Shown here: positions 1 through 11,957 of the stretch, in pieces
How positions within the stretch are numbered: the stretch's first letter is position 1
Layout: each line of letters begins with the position of its first letter
DNA from: Spodoptera frugiperda
Lineage: Eukaryota; Arthropoda; Insecta; Lepidoptera; Noctuidae
NCBI RefSeq assembly: GCF_023101765.2
Contig: NC_064217.1
Location: 1,550,001 to 1,614,000, forward strand
Direction: 5' to 3'
Length of the DNA: 64,000 bases
Translations under genes and position numbers: made by a program
The notes under the pieces: model-generated
Seen by the model: only the letters and a program-made list of their open reading frames with translations
What the model was told of the DNA's origin: nothing
The model's database searches: none

Positions 1-1020
1 TTAGTTAGCTTTTAATTAATGGTCAAATTAAAAGTTAAAGTGTAACCGACATCAATAGTTACTTAACCCAGTCCTTAGCAATTGTTTTTGGAACAAAATC
101 TGTTACTAAGGAATGGTTTAAGAAATCGGTAACTGTTTCTAAGTACGACAGTAAGGGTTGTGAATAGACCGTTACCACTTCTTTATTTTATTTATGATTA
201 CAGACAAAGACATTTTAGCGGTATGTATTCTAGCAAAATTTAGTACTTATTAGCATTAAAAACAAAAAGAAATGAACTGCAATTTTGGTGTAACAATCTA
301 AGGTAGTTGTCCTCAGTTTTACTAAACTTAAGGTTAGCACAAATTCAGGAATGGTACTCGATCGTAATAAAATAATCGATGAAAAATGTATACGCAGACT
401 GTGAGTACAATTTGCTTCAAATCTGCAAGCTAAAAGTACATACAGAGATTCTCAACATGAAACTAAACACGAACTAAAACTTTCACCAAACGAATAAAAC
501 TATTTAACGCAAAAACATCTTTAACGACTTAAAATATAGCGAAAGTACAAAATTAAAGTTAGAAAGCACGACTCCTTTCCACTGTTGTTCTTTGCTTGCT
601 CGGAGAGAATGTGTCGAACTATGTTTGTTTGTCCGTCTGTTTGTCTCTTACTATTAGTATTGAAAGTTCTGTATTAACAACTTGTTGGCTTCTAAGTCTT
701 TGATTTTTAAACTGGTTTATTTTCTTTGGAGTTTAGTTGGTGATCTTTATTGAGTCGGTGGTGAAAATTTTTATCTTCAATCTTAAATCTTTTTATTAAA
801 AACTTTTAATTGATGTATCTGTAAAGATTTGATAATTTACTTTTATATAGTTGCATATTGTCCTTTTGTTGGAAAAAATAAACTAATTTAAACAATTAAT
901 CACGATTCAAAATTCAAAGCATGTCACTCTGTGATCGCAGTTCTCAGAACGAAATGTCACACTTACGTAACATTTATATTTAAAAGAGAGTAAATGCGAA
1001 AGTTAGTACGATTGATTAAT
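1..1020. other. No recognisable feature
   Basis: AT-rich sequence. No ORF of note, no repeat shared with other parts of the window, no clear RNA gene. Confidence 0.5.
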
Positions 1021-1024
1021 TTAC

Positions 1025-1149
1025 GTACAAACTGTTGAAGGGATCGAGATGAAATTTGGAACAAGGGAAAGATTATCCTAAACCTGGAATAACACATTGG
1101 CCACTTATTATCCTACGGGAACGCGGGCGAAACCGCTGGCTGAAGCTAG
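1025..1149 (+). mobile_element. Helitron-like 3' end remnant
   Basis: Ends GAAGCTAG followed by T. Just upstream is ACGCGGGCGAAACCGCTGG, which resembles the GC-rich hairpin that closes lepidopteran Helitrons. The 5' part is not recognisable. A 66-codon ORF here (1056-1256) runs through the repeat and is not a gene. Confidence 0.5.
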
Positions 1150-3650
1150 TAAGTCAATATCATGATCAAAAACCGAAAACGACAAAACATAACATTACTT
1201 TTACAGTGCCAATAATTATGAAAGCAACAATGAATTTCAAAGAAACATTGAACTAAACCTATGAGAAACAATAAAGGTACTTTCATAGGCTACAGTAATG
1301 CACTCCAACTGCATTAAGTGGCCAAATGCGGAATATGTTTTGAGAACAAAACGAAAAGAAAAGAAGGCGAGGCAAGCCTACTAGAAGCTTTTACAACGAA
1401 CTTAAGAAACAATTTAGCTACTTTTTTCATACGAAACTTTTGGATACAACTTGAACTCCAAACAGTTAGGTAACACATACAGAAAAGAGGTCAGCATAAG
1501 TTGGTCTACTGAAATGAGTTAGTGGTATTAAGTTTGGAATTTTATTGGCATTTTTATTAGGGTTTACGGTTTTATTTTATGTATTTTATTTTGAGTATGT
1601 TTTCTTAGTATTCGCGGTGATTGGAATAACAGCAAACAAAAAGTAAGTATTGTTGTTCGAACTGAATTTAATTATGATGATGACGATACAATGAGTACCA
1701 AATATGTTTGGTGATTTGTCTTGCATAATAGTTTTGACTTAAATATTTTTCCTAGAACCAATTAAGCACGAAACGAAACGTAAAAAGTACGTGCACAGGA
1801 AAGATCCAATTTACAACTCAGAGTTAAATAAAAGGAAAACTCAACCCCAATAGGATTATCGAGTGCGAGTGATTAATCCAATTACATCACGAAGAAAGAG
1901 CTCCGAAACTTCATTTTGTTTCGTTAGAATCGAATCAAATCAACATTTTCGCAATGCGACCGATTCGGGGTCCGATTCTGATGTCGCAGCAAACGAACGA
2001 TTTTTGCTTACTTACCTGAATTGGTCGTACGCAAAATTCGGAAATATCAAGTTGACTTTAGTAAAAGGAAAGCTGCTAATAGAATTTGTTTTGTCTTCTC
2101 AAAATGAAGGCAGGTGTTATTTAGTTTAGTTTTTATCCCATATAGGATAAGGTTCCTTTTTTATTAGATAAAATTACGACATGTTTTACATTAGACTAGA
2201 TTGCTCCAGAACTCGATTTTGAATTCAGATGATAATTTTTTGTAACTATTTGGATACGGTATTGAACTTAGAAAATTACAAGAGACAACATTTCTGCACG
2301 ATTTTAAAATCATAACTTGCATCCAAATGGCACTAATGTCATTTATGATACCACTGCACTGGTATATCGGATCCACAGATACTTTACTCGTATAACTATT
2401 TTACGAAATACAACCCCGACTAATCGCAAGTATACATTTGTGTGCCAACTTACGTACAAAGTCTCTATACGAATCAGAAAAATCCTTTCCGCCCGAACGG
2501 GCGTTGTTTTCCCCTCGATTTCCATTCACTCTTACAATCCGGAACGTGAGATCCGGATTTGTGCGCAGTCGTACAAATGATTTTTATAGAATTTTAAACT
2601 TATCTCACTTCTCCTTGTTGGAACTAGAATTCAATGCTGGAAAAGTTTTTTCGTTTTTTTTTCGGGACGATCCATTTTTGGAGTTTTGCGTACCTGTTTC
2701 GTTTTTGTGTGGCTCGGATGGGAATGGGTCAAACAATTTGTATTCATACTAGTACCCAGCAGATATTCACTTGAGTACGTTTTTGTCATATTAGATAGTA
2801 GGTAGATATTGTTGAAATGAATATTACCTATAATATTTGAAAAGTTACAAGATAGTCAGGCATTCATTTAAGAAGTCCTACTGGCTTCAAGTAACATAAA
2901 ATTGTAGCAAGATTCCTGGAAAAAGACATATTACACAATCTTGAAAGACGAATTGATTGATATATGTGAAAAGGATGACATTCAAGCGCTTACATTCCGA
3001 GACTAAGTACCTGTCATCTCTATCAATGAGACAACACGAAAATCTGATTTTGCCAAATTACTTGTCCTCATATAAAACTCATAACCTTTGCAAAGTAATT
3101 TCGACTTAATATTGATACTTAGCAGTAATTTGAACAGTCAAAGGGTAGCGAATAGAATTTCACTTAACATAAAGTGAAAAGAGCCTAAAGCCATGAATAA
3201 TACAGCAATAAATACGCAATTAAGTTTTTGCTGCTTTCACCCATAATTGATTGGACATGAAGATAACGAGATTCAACGTTCCATTTTCTTGTTAACCAGA
3301 ATCAAAAGATTTTCCTCATCCAAAGAACTGTTCTTGGGAATATAAAAAAAAAAAATGCTTCATCTACATATTTTATTATGAGTTTCAAGTTGAAAGAGGA
3401 AAGTAAAAACTGTATCAAGTGGTTCCAGATCTGCGAGATTTTATTTATTTTTGTCCTTTGCAGCTGGTTAATCCTCAACAACTGTTATGAATACTTTTAG
3501 CAGTCTTTTTACTAAATGTACCAGCACCATATTTTTTTTTTATAATTCTTGGTGGACTTACAGCTACTAAAAACAGATAAAAATAACAATGAGCACAGGT
3601 ATCGAGGTATCGTTTAGCCAATTACAAATCCCTACGTAATTAACGACTTT
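1150..3650. other. Mostly unique, nothing firm
   Basis: Overlapping short ORFs on both strands between 1863 and 2752, none recognisable. A strong donor-like CAG|GTAAGT lies on the minus strand at about 2016, with only about 27 open codons before it. A small GCCCG-AA-CGGGC hairpin lies at about 2491. Otherwise AT-rich background. Confidence 0.4.
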
Positions 3651-3804
3651 TACTCACGTATCATTAACAGAGAAAATCTCTACTAGTTTCGAGTCACAGA
3701 GGGTACACAGTAGGCTGCGCGACGTCTGCGGACGCTGCTCATGATGAAGAGTCCTTCTGTGACTCGAAACTAGTACAGTTTTTCTCCATTAATAATACGT
3801 GAGA
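3651..3804. repeat. Fold-back element around a CTAGTTTCGAGTCACAG stem
   Basis: Perfect 20-base inverted arms TACTAGTTTCGAGTCACAGA (3681-3700) and its complement (3756-3775), with imperfect pairing outward to ACTCACGTAT/ATACGTGAG. The loop is GC-rich (GCGCGACGTCTGCGGACG). I recall this motif as a widespread moth repeat, but its class is unknown to me. Confidence 0.75.
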
Positions 3805-4300
3805 AAACCGTGATTTTTTAGTTAATTTAGTATATCTCACGATAGTTATTATTAAAAAGTCCTTACATATATAATTAAGTTAATTTAAAAAGATGTTATT
3901 AAGATTTGAATGACACAGAATATGCAGACAATAGTTGCAAGTTTACACTTTTGGTATACTGTACACAGAACAAGGTTCAACACAGATTTCCAATAAATAG
4001 TAAAGCGCCGAAACAATAAAATCCGATTCGTCCAGGGGATAAAAACAAAATGTTGGATTCCGCAATAAAATCTATCAAATATATCGTTGTAGGAAGTTGG
4101 AAATAGATACATAGTTCCTAGTTGGCCCATATAATAGGAATATTAAAGTTAGTACACATAAACATAAATGTTCGGAGATGTCAGTCGGTTTACAATTCAT
4201 GTATGTGTTATTTGCTTTAGAAAACCATATCGACTTTTTATTTTAAATGTTTATACTACATCAACTTCTCAAGCCATTCACAACTATCTTTAGATATGTA

Positions 4301-4445
4301 TATTTACTGGTAAACGAGCAGACGCATCACCTGATGGTAACCAATCGTTGCCGCAAGATTTGGTTCACATCGGTTTTCTGGGAGGCCTTGGTATCACTCC
4401 GGTCGAACCGGCCCATTCGTGCCGAAGTTTGGTTCTCCCACAGTT
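4301..4445 (-). mobile_element. Family D retroposon, internally deleted
   Basis: Contains GGTAAACGAGCAGACGCATC and CACCTGATGGTAACCAATCG, then jumps to CATCGGTTTTCTGGGAGGCC and CGGCCCATTCGTGCCGAAG. About half of the full-length unit seen at 14799-15094 is missing. Orientation is set by copies whose A tail follows TTATACCATA. Confidence 0.7.
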
Positions 4446-5847
4446 AAGCAACAAAATCTATTACATTTAACGGGTTCCAGTCATTCCAAACATCAGATAA
4501 ACACCAGCTGTAAATCGCAGAAACACATAAATGTTCTCTAATATTAAGACTCACAAGAGAGTCCAAAGATAGTCTAAAACTCCCGTAAAACTTCTGCCAA
4601 TACATCTCACTGTACACAGTAGGAACGTATTTTTCCTCACTTCGCGCCAATAGACTGTGTATAAGACGCATACAACTTTAAATTTACTTTATACGTAGTG
4701 CAGAAACTTTGGTCTTCCACTGCATACGTACATACGGCTGCGTATCAAGCTATACAATACCAGTTTTTCATGGTCTCGCTTTCTATGATATTTCCGCACA
4801 TCCGAAGGTCTGTTTATACTGGATTTGGACAGCTCGTCTCTTCCGTCTGTTGAACAAAAAACTTAGTTCCCTGTTCGCGGGTTTTGCTCTTGTTTTCGAA
4901 CAAATATTTGTTTAGTAATAGGCATTGGAAAGAAATAGGTTTTAGTTGGGTTCTTCGCAGTTTTAACTTTGTTACGAAGTTTCACTGTGGTACTTTTATG
5001 GAAACCCTTTCCTTTCTGGTTTATTTTTAAGTATGTTTCGCTGGTTATTTGGTTCTCCTTAAATTATATGAATAGTTTTGAACTCAAGCCTTTACGATAT
5101 AAGGCCTTCTATGTTACTTTGAAGGGTTAAACACAATGAATAAGCATCCCACGAGACAAATACCTAATCATTAACCGTGGTAATGGGATCATTTGCTAAT
5201 ATACTAATCCAAGCTATTAATCGTAGGTTTAACCATACCAGACCGCACTAAACTTTAGATTACTCACTACCTAAGTAATTTACACTACTTAGGATTACAG
5301 AAACCTTAACCGTTACTGCCGTCTTCGAACCCAAATTTATCAAGAGCCTGCCGTCTCTAAATCCCCGAAATGATGTTCGACATTTCCCTCAAAATGTAGA
5401 CCTTAACTGAAATTGGATTCAGTTTTCATACATCACGAACGATCCCCGAAATTTAATTTCCCCCTAACAAAAATTATAACATAATAAATTTTATTCACAA
5501 AAAGGCGAGGGTAAAACCTAAAATCCCTTCCGTGGATCAGTTGTAACAATACGGGCGTTTCCTGAACGAAGCGGAAGGTGGGGCAGACGTTCCTTCGAAT
5601 ATCTTTCGGAACAATATTCGTGCAACGTTCATTGTTTTCCCATTTCAAAACGTCAGCTTTTGGACAGTTTGATGTTCAAGTGATTCTAAGATATTAAGTT
5701 AATGCGCTGTTCTATTTATGTTGTGAATATTTTCTTGATCGACATTGTTAGGAAGGGAACTTATTGTGTAACTATAGTTTTAAAAATGTGTCTGTATAGT
5801 AACTACACACATTCAACTTTGTATCAAAATTAAACATTTTAACTAAA
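4446..5847. other. Nothing firm
   Basis: Short ORFs only. The 71-codon minus-strand ORF (5648-5433) covers a somewhat GC-richer patch that is also open on the plus strand, so coding is doubtful. Confidence 0.4.
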
Positions 5848-6324
5848 TCAAATAAAATTAAAAGAATACAATTCTAATATAGATATTAATACCGTACTCC
5901 AGAAATTGTTAAGAAACCAGGGGATACTAAAAATAAAACAAAACAAAAAGATGATTGATGTAATTTCATCCAATCCATTCCCTATAAGAGAAGAGCTGTT
6001 TCTACCATAATAAAAAAAGAGAATGAAGCTGCAAATTAAACATGATAAAAGAGCCTCAATATTCCTATAAACCAACCGATTCTTTACGGGAGCTGTTTGA
6101 AAATTCTCTCTATATGCTAATAAATAAATTAACCTCGGCAAGAATTGATTCGACGTCTGGGTAATGTCGCGACGAACAAAAAGCCGATGGAGAATGGAAA
6201 AGCAATTATCGGTCGAGTCTTTCCTCACAGGCTTTTCAATAAGCGCCTTGATTTTCGTAAATAAACCTAACTGTTTAGATTTTTTATACTTACCAACTCG
6301 CCCAAACTTTCGCCGGTTGGCCAT
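5848..6324 (-). CDS. Unidentified 158-codon ORF, doubtful gene
   Basis: The longest ORF outside the LTR element. It starts ATGGCCAACCGG with AAA before it and is open 9 codons further upstream. The first 12 residues are basic (MANRRKFGRVGK). Near residues 90-106 and 125-145 are two hydrophobic stretches that could be membrane segments, but AT-rich non-coding DNA also gives such residues. A consensus splice donor, GTAAGTAT, occurs 33 bases into the ORF, so only the first 11 codons might be coding. An overlapping minus-strand frame upstream (6539-6330, about 69 codons, no early ATG) looks protein-like and ends 6 bases before this ATG. I do not recognise either product. It could be a decayed gene, exon plus intron, or chance. 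Confidence 0.25.
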   Translation of the reverse strand: MANRRKFGRVGKYKKSKQLGLFTKIKALIEKPVRKDSTDNCFSILHRLFVRRDITQTSNQFLPRLIYLLAYRENFQTAPVKNRLVYRNIEALLSCLICSFILFFYYGRNSSSLIGNGLDEITSIIFLFCFIFSIPWFLNNFWSTVLISILELYSFNFI

Positions 6325-6544
6325 TTTGGCTAGAACTTGGTCATTGTTTCTTCAGAATCACGTGGAACTTTCATACCTTTGTTATCGATTTTAACTTCTA
6401 AATTAGATCTCATTGAGTTAGTTGTTATACGCAGTTCGTTGTCTGTTCTGGATTTATTGCGATTATTCCAAGTATTTCTTGATTTAAATTCACCCGAGTT
6501 TCGTATAATGGATCGGAATTTTATTTGTTGTTGGCAGAGTTAAT

Positions 6545-8031
6545 GGAAACTTCATGCTCTATGACTGAAGTTTAGCAAGTGTTATATTATTACGTACCAT
6601 TGAGTGCTTATAAAACATCTTATGAACTATAAATGTCTTATCTTCCTCATATAACTATGTAGTATATTAGTCTACGGAGTTCACTCCTTTGACTTCTTTA
6701 TTGGCCGTTAGCTTAGTTGAACGCGTGCTCCCATATATCCTCATCCCGATTGGCGATCAAGCTTAACTATCGGGTGATAAAAAGCGGGCAACACGCTTCA
6801 GCTATTAAACTAAACGGGACTATCTGGGATATTTAAAAGAGTTCAGTTTAAGAAAGAAAGAAAGCAAAATATACATGTAGGTACTGTCAACACTTCGTCG
6901 CTTTATACAAGTTCATTAACAGCTTTGAAGATCTCATAATCATTCAAAGACAAGAACAAAACGTATCTTCAGTGAGAAGGAAAAAATATTTGACCTTCAA
7001 TTAAAAGTTTCACGCTTCAAGCTAGCGCTTAATTAAGGAGCAAAGAAAAGGCTCGAAGAAGCAAATACTCCTAACCTTTAAACAGTGCCGTGGGGATCAT
7101 TTCAAAGTATAAAACGCGTTTAAAAGAGAGTCATTAATCAGAACAGTGGAGGAAATGTGCCCAAAGTCCCAAATTGAGGCCTTCTTGTGATTTCTGTCTC
7201 CTGTTTTAATCTTAAGAGGGATTTGCTGAATGGACGCTCAGTGTGAATCATCGGACTCGAAATTTTCGAGTTTCTTTTTGGCACCGTGCTCTCGTGAAAT
7301 CCACTAAAGGATTTTCTGAGCTCTCTAGAAGTTCACTGGAAACTGATTAAAATAAAAATGTGCGCTTTAAAATTCTATTCTTTTCTTTTGCACTCACCGT
7401 GCAAAACACGGTGAATACAAAATGTTTGTATTCTGGGTTCACACCTCTGTGCTTTTAAAAACATTTTTGGTTATATGCTCGAATAACTCAACACCCATTA
7501 TGTTGGCGGCCTCTGATGTTAATGTTATACTCATAGCACAAGATTTAAGAGAATCACTCACAATACGCGACTAAACCGGCGAGATCTTGCAAAAACGTCT
7601 AAAGATTCTCTACGAGGATTTTCATTCAATGAGAGTTCCCGTGGAAATTTTGTTGAAAGAAAAAAAAATATATCTTAAGATGAGGACCGTTTGTGTTAAG
7701 TCTTTATTCGCGAAGAGCTGAAAAACACTCTTTATAATTCATCTTTTGTTGAAAAGATTTAAGTTGTTTTCTAAAACGATGCTTAAGTTTTAGACTTCAA
7801 CTTAAACGATGCTTAGATAAATTTTGTAGTTAAATCTTGCGAGTGATACCCAAGCTCCAGGCACTAAGTCGGAAATAATAACTTAAGTCTGTCTGGATTT
7901 TATCTTCGTGTTTTATTTTTGTATTTTATTTTAGTTTAGTGTATACTAAGCTTTAAAGACAATTTAATTTAAGGAACGTTGATGAAAATATAATTGAAAC
8001 TTATTACTTGTTACAGGTAAATATATCATCG
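6545..8031. other. Nothing recognised
   Basis: Unique-looking sequence with a patch of balanced composition around 7090-7330. A short (GAAA)n run lies near 6855. No repeat partner or long frame. Confidence 0.4.
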
Positions 8032-8197
8032 CCGACTATTACAGACACCTTCAGCACCAGAGGGGTTTCAGGAGTTAGGAATTTGAGGATTGTGGATGAA
8101 GGACAGTTCCTCACTCACACGGTAAATATAATACAATGATGTTGTTTCACGCTGTATTTTAATAAAGCCGTGGTATCTCTTCGATCAAGCCGACACA
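8032..8197 (-). mobile_element. Family D retroposon, diverged
   Basis: Shares CACCAGAGGGGTTTC, GTTAGGAATTTGAGGATTGT, CTCACTCACAC and GCCGTGGTATCTCTTCGATC with family D in the same order, with several deletions. Confidence 0.55.
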
Positions 8198-8257
8198 TTT
8201 ATTAAAAATTATGTTAGTTCAAACAGTCAGTTACTGACAGTTTTCCTACTACTAAGT

Positions 8258-8796
8258 GTGGCCTGCACGGTTGAGGCAGTGGTTTGGTGACCGACTGTAT
8301 TGCAACGTGTCGCGGGTTCGATTTCCGTGCTGGCCATAAAGTGATGATGGAATTATCTGGCTAAAATAACCATTATAAGCCAGGAATCAGAAAGTTCGGC
8401 GGTGTTTCACCCTCGTGGCTCAGAAAGCACGTCAAGCCGTTGGTCCTGCGCCTGATCTCTCTCGTGTTGTGTCATTTTTTTTTATTTTATTTTTTTTGAG
8501 GGGGGAAAATCATCCAATGACTTCTCCCGCCTTGGGTGAGGCGGGAGGGAGTGTCAGACTCTTACTGACTAAAAACCACCCCGTTCCTTCTCTTGCTTTG
8601 AGCCGGAGCCGTTGTCCGCAGCTCCGGATTGTTGTGTCATTCTGCCGTCCTATTGCGTTTAGAAAGTGACGGAAAAGAGAGTGCACCTGTGGGTGCGCAA
8701 ACACTTGTACACTATAATATCTCCTGCGTAGTGAGCTAATCTAGTAAGACAGACTGGCCACCGTGATCAAAATCGAGGGGTAGAATTATTTATTAT
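8258..8796 (+). mobile_element. SINE family C, interrupted by a family B element
   Basis: tRNA-like head GCACGGTTGAGGCAGTGG with B box GGGTTCGATTTCC (8305-8325 region), then a body running to CTCGTGTTGTGTCAT at 8475. It continues at 8641 (CTGCCGTCCTATTGCG) to the GAGAGTGCACCTGTG and TATAATATCTCCTGCGTAG motifs that I recall from lepidopteran SINEs. The 8476-8629 interval is a foreign insertion with a target duplication. Confidence 0.8.
8476..8629 (-). mobile_element. Family B A-tailed retroposon inside SINE C
   Basis: Reverse orientation: T-rich left end (A tail), GGGGGGAAAATCATCCAATG, GACTAAAAACCACCCCGTTC, ending GCAGCTCCGGAT. An 11-base duplication TGTTGTGTCAT flanks it (8465-8475 and 8630-8640), which shows retroposition into the SINE. 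It lacks a short central segment found in other copies. Confidence 0.85.
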
Positions 8797-9231
8797 ATAG
8801 TAAGAAAATAACCCTAGTATCTTTCACATTGCCTTCGATAAAAGATAAATGAATACAAGCGAAAATTATCTCCATTCGGTTGGCCACGCAGTTACCGAAT
8901 CCATTGATTCCATTATGCACTTCCAAAATATATTAGCAAGGAAAAATTTTCCATTATGAAACTGGAATTAAATTGGCAACCGACGTGTTTTATGCACCCG
9001 CCAGAATTAATAGAGTTGGTCCGGGAAGTTTTTATGCCTATAGTTACTTTTTAATGGAAAAATTTACATGGAAATTGATAATAATTTATCTTTATTTTTT
9101 GTTTAGGGCGTGATGTTAAATTGTATTAAAAATATTTTACTGCCACGATTGATTGGGCTCCTTAATTCTCTTCTGCTCTTCTTTTGGCTATTCCAATTTC
9201 CGAACTTGAACATATAAAAGTAGGTTCAAAA

Positions 9232-9599
9232 GTATCTGTCACGGTTTTAATGGGAGGTAGTGTTGTGTTTGAAGTTCACAATAGTCAATTAAATTATTGA
9301 GTAATTTGTTTCTTTCTTTTACACAAAAAAATACGTATGACTTTATTATGAAAGAGCTACATATATCTTTCACTGTCAATTGATAGCAACTGTTTTCATT
9401 GACGAAACGACGTCGTGCGTATTTGTGAACCATTTAATGCACAGTAGAGTCAATGTTTATTTAACTTCTTTATGTGCTCAAATTAAATGAACTGGAAAAA
9501 CTCAGAGTTTGAATTTTATTCACTATTATATTCTACAAACACAACACTACCTGTGTACCGTTGTACATTAAACCTGTGGCATATAAGTTTAGAACACCT
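9232..9599. mobile_element. TIR element (MITE-like), copy 1
   Basis: Left end AGGTTCAAAAGTATCTGTCACGG... and right end reverse complement AGGTGTTCTAAACTTATATGCC..., both followed inward by GGTAGTGTTGTGTTTG, giving imperfect terminal inverted repeats of roughly 45-50 bases. The interior is non-coding. The sister copy at 10107 shares the interior (GTAGAGTCAATGTTTATTTA and TTTAACTTCTTTATG). Confidence 0.75.
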
Positions 9600-10106
9600 T
9601 ATATACATATAAGTACCTATATGTCTGTTCAATATAACATTTGTCCTTCAAAACTAAAGCACTAAATCTTACCTAGGACAAACTTAACCACTCAAAACTT
9701 AAACTAACCTCTTCAATGCGACATAACATGACATGTAATAATTAAATTATTATGTTCCTAATGCTCGTTTAATTAAGTGAAATGTAATTTGGGCGCACGA
9801 ACTTCCGACAATAGGTCCACGATCATATTAACTCAATTTGTTGGGGATCGTTTACATTGCGTATTTTGGCTACATAATTGAAAGGTTCTGTATGCGAAAT
9901 TTAATCTTTACGCGTAATGAACAGCAAGGTAAACAAAACTGTTGGATTTAGACTTGTATTGACCTTATGTGTGGCTTAAAGGGTGAAATTTCAAACACCT
10001 TTGACGTTAATATAATCTGTGATGTTGTAGAAAATTTAATAATACAATTTGAACGAAGGATTATGTGACTGGCTGGGCATCCGACTGTGGCCTAACATAT
10101 AATGGA

Positions 10107-10562
10107 GTTTTAAAAGTATCTGCCACGGCTTTAATAGGAGGTAGTGTTGTGTTTGAGTATGTAAACTATTGATTATGACTACTTTTTTTTTTTCATACAA
10201 AAAGTCTATGTACGTGTTTGTTATGAAACAGCTCTTTCATTTTCTCTGTGGCTTCGACGAAGCGACGCATCGTGCGTTTCTGTGAACCACTTTATGCAGA
10301 GTAGAGTCAATATCTATTTAACTTCTTTATGTTCTCAAATTGTATTAACTGGTCCTGAGTACGTATTTTTTTTTATACCACGACGATGGCAAGATGGCAC
10401 CGCCCACCTGATGCTAAGTGGTTACCGTGGCCTATGAACGCTTGCAATACTTGGGGCATTACATGTGTTTTGCCAACGCTTAAGAAACCTAATTTCTTCA
10501 CTGTTGTAATCTTCAAACAGCACTACCTCCCATTAAAGCCGTAGCAGATACATTTAGAACAT
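10107..10562. mobile_element. TIR element (MITE-like), copy 2, with nested insert
   Basis: Terminal inverted repeats TTTTAAAAGTATCTGCCACG... and reverse complement TGTTCTAAATGTATCTGCTACG..., followed inward by GGGAGGTAGTG. It shares about 240 bases with copy 1. A family D-related retroposon at 10363-10490 accounts for most of the length difference. Confidence 0.75.
10363..10490 (-). mobile_element. Family D-related short retroposon nested in a MITE
   Basis: T-rich left end, TATACCACGACGATGG, CCCACCTGATGCTAAGTGGT, CCGTGGCCTATGAACGCTTG. A related but distinct subfamily. It interrupts the TIR element at 10107-10562; the sister MITE at 9232 lacks it. Confidence 0.55.
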
Positions 10563-10931
10563 CTTATATATTAGGTCCAATTCATAAATTGTTGCTATCT
10601 GTTGTTGTCTTGATTGTAGATGTCTTAGTATGAAAACGAAGTCGATACTCACAATAGTTTTTTTTCTTTTTTTTAACGTACAAAGCAAGATCTTAGCTGA
10701 AGATTTAAGTATGTATAATGATTAATAATCATAATCTTCAATGATAATTCTTCAATCATGGTACACCCTTTAAATTATTGAATTATACTAAATTCAATTA
10801 GTAATGCAAATCATGTTACAACAATACTGATTATCATTCTTGAGATTTAATTAGAGACGCGACGGCATTGCTATTGATTCAGATAGTTACAAGTATATAG
10901 GACGTGAATAGCTGTATAATTATAATATAAC

Positions 10932-11155
10932 AATACGTCACGCCTTTTACTCCCGAAAGGGCAAGCAGAGGTGCACGGCACGTAATGCCGTTATACAATG
11001 TACACTCAGTTTTTTATGCCATATACTGGCACAATTTCAGGCTCCTTGCTACTACTGATAAATTTTTGAAAACCGAAAAAAAGCCCAGCAATCATTTTTC
11101 GACCCGGGAATCAACCTGGGACCCTTTCACCGGCAGTCGCTTATAAACTAGTTTT
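10932..11155 (-). mobile_element. SINE family E copy
   Basis: Reverse orientation: CGTCACGCCTTTTACTCCCG (3' side), GCACGTAATGCCG, TTGAAAACCGAAAAAAAGCC, then ACCCGGGAATCAACCTGGGA, a complement of a tRNA-like B box. Confidence 0.75.
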
Positions 11156-11767
11156 AATCTGCGATTTTGTCTATTAACTTAATATAAAGAACGATCAACA
11201 GATAGACATTGCTTTTAACAAAAATGTGAAGCTTTAAAATCTCAATAACTTTAATAAAAAAATTACAATATTATTGACTTGATTATTTGCAAAGCTAATC
11301 ATTAATAACTTCAATTTATGTCACACTCACAAACAGGTTCACATACAAACAAACACAGAAGGCCAGTATTCTTTAACGAACTTTCAACTCTAACCAAATT
11401 TAATACAGGCGAAAATACCTTGAAGCTATTCGACAATTAGGGGTAGTTTATTGTGCTAGTGTAAACTTAATAGCGTATGATACTCCCGTATCGGTTCTAT
11501 GAATCAAACCCTTGTATAATAACATCCCATACGAAGATAGTTGTATAATTATGTTATAAGGATTATATACCATGAGGGAGCTTCCGGGGTATTTCTCAGT
11601 ATTTTAATTGAAGGTACTATATTGTATAGATTGGTAGTGAGAGGCCCGTCCTGATTACTTGCTTGATAATTATCAACTTGATTTGGCCTATAATTTTGTT
11701 AATTGTATGTTTCACGTCTAAGATAGAGAGAGAGAAAGTATGCTATATATAACTTACTAGCTTTCCG

Positions 11768-11957
11768 ACCCGAAACACCAAAAGCGTTACAATTGCGTTG
11801 CGTCCTTTTGGGGGTTAGGAGTTTAAGGGTTGTTAAGGAATCGGGGATTGGGAATATTGGGAAGGGAGCTAATAAGGCCTCTAGTCACACACACAATGCA
11901 AGCGTTGTTTCACCGGTCGAGCCGGCCCATTCGTGCCGATTCGGCTCTCCCACGCTT
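11768..11957 (-). mobile_element. Family D retroposon copy
   Basis: Starts at CCCGAAACACCAAAAGCG and runs through CTTTTGGGGGTTAGGAGTTT and CAAGCGTTGTTTCACCGGTC to CGGCTCTCCCACGC. The A-tail side is truncated. Confidence 0.75.

Noticed and set aside
1056..1256. 66-codon plus-strand ORF
   Set aside because: Runs through a Helitron-like 3' end ending in GAAGCTAG.
2438..2752. 104-codon plus-strand ORF
   Set aside because: AT-rich, overlaps ORFs in other frames and on the other strand, no known motif.
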